Assembly: GCF_030408595.1 (NCBI RefSeq)
Contig: NZ_CP047080.1
Location: forward strand, 2,135,685 to 2,199,684
Length of the DNA stretch: 64,000 nt
Source of the DNA: Corynebacterium canis
GTDB taxonomy: Bacteria; Actinomycetota; Actinomycetes; Mycobacteriales; Mycobacteriaceae
Reading direction: 5' to 3'
The position numbers and the translations under genes were made by a program. Positions 10,679-16,972 of the stretch are shown in pieces. Below the pieces are notes generated by a model, which did not search any database, was not told the DNA's origin, and saw only the letters and a program-made list of their open reading frames with translations. Each line of letters opens with the position of its first letter. Position 1 is the first letter of the stretch.

Positions 10679-11659
10679 CTATTGCACTTCGACTCGTTCA
10701 ATTGCGCGCACCCGCACGGGTGCAGCCCTTGGGTTTTCTTCAATTTCCTCAGGTGAAGCCCGCTCCGCGCCGCGCGTGACCAACCGGAACTCCGGCGCAG
10801 TGCCGGGCAGATCCATGGGCAAACCCGGCGGAGTCTTAGAAGCCGTAAGCTCGGCGAATTGCTTTTTCACAATCTTGTCTTCGAGCGATTGGTAGCTCAT
10901 AAACACCGCCCGACCACCGACGCTGAGCATGCGCGCAATCACCGGTATAACGGCGGCCAGAGAATCCAGCTCGCGATTCACCTCGACCCGCAGCGCCTGG
11001 AACGTCCGCTTCGCCGGATGCCCACCGGTACGGCGCGTGGCTGCCGGGATCGTGGCGTACAAGAGTTCGACTAGACGAGCGGAGTGCGTAAACGGCTCCT
11101 TCGCACGCTCCCGCAGCACCGCCGCAGCGATCTTGCCCGCGAAACGCTCCTCGCCATAGGCCTTTAACACGTGCGCCAACTCGCCGTGCGAATACGTATT
11201 GAGCACATCCGCGGCGGTGATGCCACGGGTTGGATCCATGCGCATATCCAACGGGGCGTCGACCTTATAGGCGAAGCCACGATCCACTTGGTCCAATTGC
11301 ATCGAGGACACGCCCAGATCGAACAGTGCCCCCGATACTCCCTCGCGCGCCCATTCAAATGCGGCGCCGGAGCCGCCTGCGATCGCATCGAACACGCCGT
11401 CGAAACGCGTGTGAACGGCGACAAAGCGCTCGCCGAAACGTGCTAACCGCTGCTGAGCCCCAGCCAAGGCGTTCGGATCGCGGTCGAGGCCAATCACGTA
11501 GGCGTCTGGGAACACGCTAAGGAAATGCTCGCTGTGGCCGCCGGCGCCCAAAGTGGCGTCAATAATCACGGAGCCCTCGCTGATGCTCGGGGCAATCAAC
11601 TCTGTTACACGGTCACGGAGAACGGGAACGTGCCCGTAATGCTTTTCAAATGTGTCCAT
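10679..11659 (-). CDS. rsmH: 16S rRNA (cytosine-1402-N4)-methyltransferase RsmH (MraW)
   Basis: RsmH methylates C1402 of 16S rRNA at the decoding centre. I chose the ATG at 11659 ([14 protein letters not shown]), preceded by a GAGGGGGA ribosome-binding site; the open frame upstream to 11779 runs through a set of hairpins and is probably not translated. The 326-residue product has the SAM-binding stretch [14 protein letters not shown] (about 33-46) and [18 protein letters not shown], both typical of RsmH. It is separated from mraZ by 135 bases of structured leader, while genes downstream are tightly packed. Confidence 0.95.
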   Translation of the reverse strand: MDTFEKHYGHVPVLRDRVTELIAPSISEGSVIIDATLGAGGHSEHFLSVFPDAYVIGLDRDPNALAGAQQRLARFGERFVAVHTRFDGVFDAIAGGSGAAFEWAREGVSGALFDLGVSSMQLDQVDRGFAYKVDAPLDMRMDPTRGITAADVLNTYSHGELAHVLKAYGEERFAGKIAAAVLRERAKEPFTHSARLVELLYATIPAATRRTGGHPAKRTFQALRVEVNRELDSLAAVIPVIARMLSVGGRAVFMSYQSLEDKIVKKQFAELTASKTPPGLPMDLPGTAPEFRLVTRGAERASPEEIEENPRAAPVRVRAIERVEVQ

Positions 11660-11794
11660 AAGGCTTGTCCCCCTCTCGGTGCCGGAGATTAACAGGTATT
11701 GCAGGGCGCGTATAGGGCCCTGTCCGCAGGATCTGGTATCGGGGAAGTACACCAGATCCTGCGGGCAGAGTCCGTACACGCACTCTGCGGTGAC
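11660..11794 (-). promoter_or_regulatory. Three tandem hairpins between mraZ and rsmH
   Basis: The 135-base gap contains three consecutive inverted repeats: CAGGGC/GCCCTG at 11702-11707 and 11717-11722; a 14-base perfect stem CCGCAGGATCTGGT with its complement at 11724-11737 and 11751-11764; and GCAGAGT/ACTCTGC at 11765-11771 and 11782-11788. On the transcribed (minus) strand no run of T follows any stem, so these are not ordinary intrinsic terminators. Roles in mRNA processing, attenuation or binding of a regulator are possible but not shown by sequence. Confidence 0.75.
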
Positions 11795-12226
11795 CTACAA
11801 TAAGCCACCCAAAACGTCGTCCTCAGCATCGGAGAAGGAATCCTCCGTCTCCGCCTGATATGCGGCCCAGGACTCAGCGTCCCAGATTTCCAGGAAATCC
11901 ACCGAGCCGATCACCACGCACTCCTTGGTCAAACCCGCGTAGGCGCGATGGGCGGCAGACAAAGTGATGCGCCCGTGCCCGTCGGGCCGCTGCTCATCCG
12001 CACTTGCCGCCAAGTTACGAATGAACGCACGCGCCTTCGGGTTCGTGCGCGAGACAGCCGCCGCCTTGCGAGCACGTGCCGCGAACTCTTCGCGGGGATA
12101 CACAGCAAGAGAGTGATCCTGTCCCTTGGTCACCATCAGGCCGCCCGCCAATTCCTCGCGAAACTTCGCGGGGAGGGTGAGGCGACCCTTATCGTCGAGC
12201 TTCGGAGTGTAGGTACCAAGAAACAT
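11795..12226 (-). CDS. mraZ: Transcriptional regulator MraZ
   Basis: MraZ is the first gene of the dcw cluster and, in studied bacteria, a DNA-binding repressor of its own promoter. The 143-residue product has two SpoVT/AbrB-like halves with the paired signatures DDKGRLTLP (residues 11-19) and DGHGRITLS (82-90). The ATG at 12226 follows a GGAAGG. Three direct GTGGGG repeats with a 10-base period lie about 60-85 bases upstream, matching the known spacing of MraZ-binding boxes, so self-regulation is very plausible. A short acidic C-terminal tail follows the second half. Confidence 0.95.
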   Translation of the reverse strand: MFLGTYTPKLDDKGRLTLPAKFREELAGGLMVTKGQDHSLAVYPREEFAARARKAAAVSRTNPKARAFIRNLAASADEQRPDGHGRITLSAAHRAYAGLTKECVVIGSVDFLEIWDAESWAAYQAETEDSFSDAEDDVLGGLL

Positions 12227-12264
12227 CGGCGGCCTACCTTCCTCACTCCAGTCGATACAACCTC

Positions 12265-12281
12265 ACGGAGATAATCTCCGT
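12265..12281. promoter_or_regulatory. 17-base perfect palindrome in the mraZ leader
   Basis: ACGGAGAT-A-ATCTCCGT is a perfect 8+1+8 palindrome lying just downstream of the GTGGGG boxes and about 40 bases before the mraZ start. It could be a protein operator, or a 5' hairpin of the dcw mRNA if transcription starts near 12285. I do not recognise the motif. Confidence 0.6.
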
Positions 12282-12285
12282 TGTG

Positions 12286-12311
12286 CCCCACACTACCCCA
12301 CTTTGCCCCAC
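12286..12311 (-). promoter_or_regulatory. Probable MraZ operator: three GTGGGG boxes with 10-base period
   Basis: On the minus strand GTGGGG occurs three times, at 12306-12311, 12296-12301 and 12286-12291, each 10 bases apart. MraZ is known to bind TGGG-type direct repeats with this spacing. A TAGTGT that could be the -10 box lies between the last two boxes, so binding here would block RNA polymerase. Confidence 0.8.
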
Positions 12312-12372
12312 TTTTGTCATGCCAAAACCCCCATTTCGCCCCACTCGATTTAATTTCAGCAGGTCAGTAGGG

Positions 12373-12502
12373 GTGGAGGGAGGTGGGGCGTCAGTGAAAA
12401 ATATGACCGAAAACCCCCTCACATGCGTCACACCAACCCCTTTAGACACTTTGTGTACCGCGCATTTAGATCGTGCGTGAACAAATGTGGGGCAAAGTGG
12501 GC
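12373..12502 (+). promoter_or_regulatory. Two further pairs of phased GTGG boxes in the opposite orientation
   Basis: On the plus strand GTGGAG (12373) and GTGGGG (12383) are 10 bases apart, and GTGGGG (12487) and GTGGGC (12497) are 10 bases apart. The second pair contains the 15-mer GTGGGGCAAAGTGGG, whose exact reverse complement lies inside the mraZ operator at 12297-12311. They look like auxiliary MraZ sites; function is inferred only from motif and spacing. Confidence 0.5.
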
Positions 12503-12503
12503 A

Positions 12504-12530
12504 GAAAAAATCCCCGCCGAGGCGGGGAAA
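12504..12530 (-). terminator. Intrinsic terminator of the DUF3040 gene
   Basis: TCCCCGCC (12511-12518) pairs with GGCGGGGA (12521-12528), followed on the minus strand by a run of T (plus-strand AAAAAA at 12505-12510). It lies 30 bases after the DUF3040 stop codon and separates that gene from the dcw promoter. Confidence 0.85.
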
Positions 12531-12558
12531 GCATTACGCGTGCGGCTAGCACACCGGA

Positions 12559-12933
12559 TCAGTTCTGCGGATCATCAAACCTACGGCGGAAATTCTCTTC
12601 CATGCGGGCGCCGAACGCGCCCGATTGCAATTTCACTGGACGTGGCGAAACCATTGGATCTCCGCCGCCCCCGCGCAACATCCAAACCCCCGCACCAAAC
12701 ATCACCAAAAAACCCACCACGCTCAGCGCAGTAAACCAAAGGTTCTGTTGACTCAGGGCCACGCCACCGACCAACATGACAAGCCCAACAACCGTGATCG
12801 CGAGACCACGCAGCGTAAGGCCTGACTGCGGACTTGGGCTGTGCCCTGCAACGACAGCGCTGAATGCAGGATCTTGGGCGAGCGACTGCTCGATCTCCCG
12901 AAGCATCCTCTGCTCCTGCTCAGAAAGGGACAC
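12559..12933 (-). CDS. DUF3040 small membrane protein
   Basis: The 124-residue product starts MSLSEQEQRMLREIEQSLA, the amphipathic N-terminal signature of DUF3040 proteins of actinobacteria, followed by two hydrophobic helices at about residues 43-60 and 66-86 and a hydrophilic tail. Family function is unknown; location next to the dcw cluster is common in this order. The gene ends in a strong intrinsic terminator, so it is transcribed separately from mraZ. Confidence 0.88.
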   Translation of the reverse strand: MSLSEQEQRMLREIEQSLAQDPAFSAVVAGHSPSPQSGLTLRGLAITVVGLVMLVGGVALSQQNLWFTALSVVGFLVMFGAGVWMLRGGGGDPMVSPRPVKLQSGAFGARMEENFRRRFDDPQN

Positions 12934-13017
12934 GATTCCTCCACACTGTGTGCTGGCCTACTATACGTTAGGTCTAACGCCAAGAGTAGTCGGAAAGTTC
13001 CCGCATTGTCGGCACCG

Positions 13018-13410
13018 CTACGCTACCAGCGGCAACCTGCCTTCTACCTCTTCTATAAAAGATGCAACATCGGCGAGAAAAATGTTGACTTCCGTAGCAC
13101 TTTTCCCAATATCTAACCCTACTACCGCACGCGCCCGCACCGCAGACCAACCTTGAAAATGGGCAGCCTGGCGGGCACCCGCGGCGTCGATACGCCGGAG
13201 TCTTTCCCACGCACTACCCCGCGCGCGTCCCCCCACAAGTCGGGCACCGGCGGCACGCAAGGCGGCCTGGTAACCGCAATCAACAGCGAGCAATAGATCC
13301 CCCGCACGGAGGTAACTGTGCGCCTGATCCAGCAGACCATACGCCCGCGAAAGGAAATCGGCCTTGCGGTCTTGTGCGCGGTAGAAAGTGGCGGAAACTA
13401 CGGTTGACAT
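13018..13410 (-). CDS. SAV_6107-type HEPN-like protein
   Basis: The ATG at 13410 follows GAGGAGTTACACC, a good ribosome-binding site, and gives 130 residues. A longer frame up to 13902 only reads through the antisense of the acetyltransferase and is rejected. The protein is helical, with DQAHSYLRAGDLLLAVDCGYQAALRAAGARL, and resembles the SAV_6107 HEPN family of actinobacteria as I remember it. HEPN proteins are often nucleases or toxin-like, but I do not see a clear RxxxxH motif, so no activity is claimed. It is divergent from the acetyltransferase gene and shares the intergenic LexA-like box. Confidence 0.7.
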   Translation of the reverse strand: MSTVVSATFYRAQDRKADFLSRAYGLLDQAHSYLRAGDLLLAVDCGYQAALRAAGARLVGGRARGSAWERLRRIDAAGARQAAHFQGWSAVRARAVVGLDIGKSATEVNIFLADVASFIEEVEGRLPLVA

Positions 13411-13471
13411 GGTGTAACTCCTCGATTCTCGAACTGATGTATGCAACGCTATCGAGGACTTCGAACATGGC

Positions 13472-13487
13472 TTGAACGTATGTTCGA
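13472..13487. promoter_or_regulatory. LexA-like SOS box
   Basis: TTGAACGTATGTTCGA matches the actinobacterial SOS consensus TCGAA(A/C)ANNTGTTCGA at 14 of 16 positions. A second half-site, TCGAACAT at 13461, makes a wider inverted repeat. The box lies 13 bases before the proposed acetyltransferase ATG and about 60 bases before the divergent HEPN-like gene, so LexA could repress one or both. Confidence 0.7.
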
Positions 13488-13500
13488 GTGGGTTCGTCCT

Positions 13501-14079
13501 ATGCTGGTGGGCGTGAGTGTTTCTCTGCGCCACCTCAGCACCCCCGAATTCGCCCGGCACGCGCCCGCATTTGTGGACATCTATATCCAAGCCATGGGCT
13601 ATCACCCCGGCATCCGCCACACCCGCATCAACGCATGGCAGCACCTCACCCGCAACGCCGGATTCACCGCCGTATGCGCACTCGACGGAACAAAACCCGT
13701 GGGCATCGCCTTCGGATACATCGGCATGCGACACCACTGGTGGTACCAACAAATCCACCACGGACTCATCCGCGCCGGAAAATACGGGCCGGAAGCACAA
13801 AAAATCCTCCGCCACTACTTCGAAATCGCCGAAGTCCACGTGCTGCCGAGCAGGCAAGGCGAAGGGATCGGGCGGGCACTGATCACCGCACTCGCGCGAC
13901 ACGCCGAATCGAACTACGCGCTACTGTCCACGCCGGAAGTGGAAAACGAAAACAATGCTGCGTTTCGGCTCTACCGGAGCCTAGGATTCCGAGACGTCCT
14001 GCGAAACTTCCACTTTTCCGGAGACGACCGGCCATTCGCCGTGCTGTGGGCTCCATTGCCGTTGGAGACAAGATCTTAA
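13501..14079 (+). CDS. GNAT-family N-acetyltransferase
   Basis: The product, about 192 residues from the ATG at 13501, carries a C-terminal GNAT fold: VHVLPSRQGEGIGRALI contains the acetyl-CoA pyrophosphate loop (R/QxxGxG/A), followed by LSTPEVENENNAAFRLYRSLGF, typical of motif B. The substrate cannot be predicted. The start is uncertain: an in-frame GTG at 13513 and an ATG at 13441 are alternatives, but 13441 would place the LexA-like box inside the gene. No good ribosome-binding site precedes either preferred start. The gene is probably SOS-controlled. Confidence 0.82.
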   Translation: MLVGVSVSLRHLSTPEFARHAPAFVDIYIQAMGYHPGIRHTRINAWQHLTRNAGFTAVCALDGTKPVGIAFGYIGMRHHWWYQQIHHGLIRAGKYGPEAQKILRHYFEIAEVHVLPSRQGEGIGRALITALARHAESNYALLSTPEVENENNAAFRLYRSLGFRDVLRNFHFSGDDRPFAVLWAPLPLETRS

Positions 14080-14200
14080 ATTAGGGGCTGGGATTTCGGG
14101 CGGCGGGTTGCGGTTGAATGATGGGTGCCGCGTGCTGGCTGATGGGTTGTGTGCGACTGCCTGGGTTGCCGATGGGTTGTGTGCCGCCGCCTAGGTCGCC

Positions 14201-14382
14201 GATAGGTTGTGCACAACCGCTGACCTGGGGCTGGTCTTTCTATTCTTCATTCGGGGCCCCAACGAAGAAATTCAGGACGAATCTTGGCCAAAAACGCCGC
14301 AGCTCGTCTTTCCATTCTTCGTTGACCACCCCAATGAAGAAATTCCGGACCATCGCAGGTCAACGGCTGCACACAATCTATC
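14201..14382. mobile_element. MITE-like element, copy A
   Basis: The 182-base element is bounded by 27-base imperfect inverted ends: left GATAGGTTGTGCACAACC... (14201-14227) and right, ending ...CACACAATCTATC (14356-14382). Inside, two similar halves each form a stem (TTCTTCATT...AACGAAGAA and TTCTTCGTT...AATGAAGAA). No reading frame of its own is credible. It looks like a non-autonomous transposable element or a palindromic extragenic repeat. Confidence 0.75.
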
Positions 14383-14615
14383 CGCGCAAGCTATTGGCAA
14401 GGCCGTGAAGCGCGGACAAGATTGAACTTTTTCGAACCATCGGCCGTGCCGGATCTGCCTCAGGCACATCTGACACGGCGAATTCGGCGTCCAGCGGAAA
14501 CACCGTCCCGAGCACCCCGGCATGTCGGATCTGCCTGAGCGCGGAGAATTGTCGGCTGATTTCGGCCCCCAAGTCGCCCAGCGGCAGTAGGTTATACACC
14601 ACCGCCAAGGTCGCC

Positions 14616-14797
14616 GATGGGTTGTGCACAACTGCCGACCTGGGGCTGGTCTTTCTATTCTTCATTCGGGGCCCCAACGAAGAAATCCAGGACGAATCTG
14701 GCCCAAAAACGCTGCAAATCATCTTTTTATTCTTCGTTGACCACCCTAATGAAGAAATTCCGGACGATCGCAGGTCAACGGCTGCACACAACCTATC
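14616..14797. mobile_element. MITE-like element, copy B
   Basis: A second 182-base copy in the same orientation as copy A: left end GATGGGTTGTGCACAACTG... (14616-14642), right end ...GCACACAACCTATC (14771-14797). It keeps the two internal stems and differs from copy A by scattered substitutions, so it is not a very recent duplicate. Confidence 0.75.
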
Positions 14798-14922
14798 CGC
14801 GCAAGCTGCCAGCGGCCGATTAAACGCCTCCAGATCGCTTCACCGCCGAGGTCGCCGATAGGCTGCGCAGCCACCGCCTAGGTCACCGATAGGTTGTACT
14901 CAACCGCCGTACCGCCGGTGGG

Positions 14923-15897
14923 CTAGCGGATCACGTCCATGTCCGCGGCGGGGGCCATGCCGAGGTTGTGTAGGACTTCTTGGGTGGCCCGCACGAGATT
15001 GAGGGTCATAAAGTGCAGGTCAGGGGCGCCTTCCGCGATAAGGCGTTCGGCCATTTCGGTGGTCACCTCGATGCCAACTTCGCGGATGGCCTCCCGGTTG
15101 GCCTCCTCATCGCCGGCGGCGGCGCGTTCGAGCCGGCGTTCGAGGGCGGGAGGCAATGCGGCGCCGCTTAGTTCCATTTGGCGCCGCACAGATCGCAGGC
15201 TTGTAATGGGCATCAGCCCTGGAATGATCGGCTTGTGCCCGTGCTCGGCGTCCACCGCCAGCCGATCGCGCAGCCGCAGGTAATGCTCCACATCGAAGAA
15301 CATTTGTGTGATCGAGTAGTTCGCCCCGGCGCGCAATTTCGCCAGCGTGTAGTGGGTGTCCTCCTCGAGGGAGGCAGCGCGGTAGTGCCCCTCGGGAAAC
15401 GAGGCGATGCCGATTTCAAAGTGTTCGCACTCCGGCAGGCTTTGCACCAATTCGATGAGTTCGCTCGCGTAGGTCAGGCCGCCGGCGGTGGGGATCCATT
15501 CGCCGAGCGGATCACCCGGCGGGTCGCCACGCAGCGCCAACAGGTTCGAAAGCCCCAATCGCGCGTATTCCCGCAGGATATCCACGAGTTCTTCGCGGGT
15601 GTGATCCACCAGTGTGAGATGCACGAGCGTGGTCAAGGGCTGCCGGGCCAGCCGCCGCGCCACCCGAGCGGTTCGTTCGCGTGTGCTACCACCGGCACCG
15701 TAGGTGACTGATACAAAGGAAGCGCCGAGGTCGTGGAACGTTTTCGCCGCGTGTTTCAGGCGGGCCTCAGCGGCGTCGTCACGCGGCGGCATGAATTCCA
15801 CGGAAAACGGTATGCGGCCAGGGGTTGGTCGTTTGAGGGCGTCGGAAATGGCTAACTGGTAGTTCGTTGGGGTCATGCCTGGGTATCTTATTCTCAT
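14923..15897 (-). CDS. metF: Methylenetetrahydrofolate reductase MetF
   Basis: MetF reduces 5,10-methylene-THF to 5-methyl-THF, the methyl donor for methionine synthesis. The 324-residue form from ATG 15897 (preceded by GGGGGAAGGA) is preferred; another ATG at 15876 lacks a ribosome-binding site and a longer frame would enter the idsA start region. Motifs typical of the TIM-barrel flavoprotein are FSVEFMPPRDD, ASFVSVTYGAGGSTRERT, NLLALRGDPPGDP and IASFPEGHYRA. It is divergent from idsA with 34 bases between starts, so the promoters must overlap. No S-box-like leader fits in that gap. Confidence 0.93.
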   Translation of the reverse strand: MRIRYPGMTPTNYQLAISDALKRPTPGRIPFSVEFMPPRDDAAEARLKHAAKTFHDLGASFVSVTYGAGGSTRERTARVARRLARQPLTTLVHLTLVDHTREELVDILREYARLGLSNLLALRGDPPGDPLGEWIPTAGGLTYASELIELVQSLPECEHFEIGIASFPEGHYRAASLEEDTHYTLAKLRAGANYSITQMFFDVEHYLRLRDRLAVDAEHGHKPIIPGLMPITSLRSVRRQMELSGAALPPALERRLERAAAGDEEANREAIREVGIEVTTEMAERLIAEGAPDLHFMTLNLVRATQEVLHNLGMAPAADMDVIR

Positions 15898-15931
15898 ATC
15901 ATCCTTCCCCCAATGATGAGGACACACGACA

Positions 15932-16972
15932 GTGATTGCACTCCACGACATTCCGCGCCGCATCGACACCATTATCGAGGATTACCTTGCCTCCCGAAGC
16001 GCAGAGGTGTGCGATATTAGCCCGGCCACGGCGGCGGCGTTTGAGCTGCTCGGAGAGTCGCTACGCGGCGGCAAGCGCATCCGGCCCACATTCGCCTGGG
16101 CGGGGTTTATGAGCGCGCCCAGCGACGAGGACCCGGAAGCCGTGCTGCGGGCTATCACCGCCCTAGAATTCATTCAGTCGTGCGCAATCATTCACGACGA
16201 TATTATCGATTCCTCCGATACCCGGCGCGGCAAGCCAACCGTCCATCGCGCGGTGGAAGCACACCATAGATCGAACGCATGGTCGGGAAATTCCGAGCAT
16301 TATGGGGCGTCCGTGGCGATCCTCCTCGGCGACCTCGCGCTAAGCTGGGCCGATGATTTGCTCAATTCCTCGGGCCTAAGCGCCGCCGCATTAGCGCGCG
16401 CGTGGGAGCCGTGGCGGGCCATGCGAACCGAGGTTATAGCTGGGCAAATCCTCGATGTGAGCGTGGAGGCCAGCGGCGATGAATCGATTGCGGAGGCGGA
16501 AAAGATCAATCTATACAAGACAGCCGCGTACACCATTGCCCGTCCACTGCACCTCGGCGCAGCCATTGCGAACACACCTGCGGATTCCCTATTGCGCTAC
16601 GGGCGGGATATCGGCGTGGCGTACCAGCTGCGCGACGACCTATTAGGCGTTTTCGGCGATCCTGCGGTCACGGGCAAACCCGCCGGGGACGACCTGCGCG
16701 AGGGGAAACGCACCGTCCTCTTAGCCACCGCCTTGCAGCTTCTCGACGCCGCGGACCCAGCCGCCGCGGCCACCCTCCGCGCCGGCGTAGGCACGCCCAA
16801 TACCGCCGGTTTGGTGGACATTATTCGCGCCAGCGGGGCGGTGGACGTTATCGAACAGAGAATAGCAACGCTGACCGAATCCGGCCTCGCACATTTGGAC
16901 GATTCGCTGCCGCCGGAAGTGACCAGCGGGCTGCACAGCATGGCACAAAAGGCGACATCGCGACATGCGTAA
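15932..16972 (+). CDS. idsA: Polyprenyl (geranylgeranyl) diphosphate synthase IdsA
   Basis: Trans-isoprenyl diphosphate synthases condense isopentenyl diphosphate onto allylic diphosphates, here feeding menaquinone, carotenoid and polyprenyl-phosphate carriers. The 346-residue protein has the first aspartate-rich motif DDIIDSSDTRRG (from residue 89) and the second, DDLLGVFGD (235-243). The start is a GTG with GAGG about 10 bases upstream. It overlaps mptA by 8 bases, so the isoprenoid enzyme and a polyprenyl-phosphomannose-using transferase are made together. This idsA-mptA order is conserved in Corynebacteriales; chain length is not shown by sequence alone. Confidence 0.92.
   Translation: MIALHDIPRRIDTIIEDYLASRSAEVCDISPATAAAFELLGESLRGGKRIRPTFAWAGFMSAPSDEDPEAVLRAITALEFIQSCAIIHDDIIDSSDTRRGKPTVHRAVEAHHRSNAWSGNSEHYGASVAILLGDLALSWADDLLNSSGLSAAALARAWEPWRAMRTEVIAGQILDVSVEASGDESIAEAEKINLYKTAAYTIARPLHLGAAIANTPADSLLRYGRDIGVAYQLRDDLLGVFGDPAVTGKPAGDDLREGKRTVLLATALQLLDAADPAAAATLRAGVGTPNTAGLVDIIRASGAVDVIEQRIATLTESGLAHLDDSLPPEVTSGLHSMAQKATSRHA

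Larger units (their letters stand above)
12227..12558. other. Intergenic region between DUF3040 gene and mraZ
   Basis: This 332-base stretch holds no convincing gene. It contains the mraZ promoter region with the GTGGGG boxes, the 17-base palindrome, the two opposite-facing box pairs and the terminator of the DUF3040 gene. Short open frames across it have no ribosome-binding site or family-like sequence. Confidence 0.8.
14080..14922. repeat. Repeat locus 1, between convergent GNAT and metF genes
   Basis: This 843-base stretch has no gene. It holds two full copies of a 182-base element with terminal inverted repeats (14201-14382, 14616-14797), spaced by a linker with CGGATCTGCC-type motifs. 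Extra copies of the element end GAT(A/G)GGTTGTG occur at 14141 and 14171 (with the element end at 14201, a 30-base period) and a degenerate pair at 14857 and 14888. The same composite reappears at 42852-45600. Short frames here are repeat shadows, matching each other only because the DNA repeats. Confidence 0.88.

Noticed and set aside
13411..13902. Upstream extension of the HEPN-like frame
   Set aside because: It runs antisense through the acetyltransferase gene and across the LexA-like box; the internal ATG at 13410 has a strong ribosome-binding site.
14118..14861. Several 60-140 codon frames with shared FLFFIRGPNEEIQDE-type sequence
   Set aside because: They match each other only because the 182-base element is repeated; they recur at 42947-43258 and lack ribosome-binding sites.
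15877..15931. Possible S-box or other leader before metF
   Set aside because: Only 34 bases separate the divergent metF and idsA starts, too short for a riboswitch.
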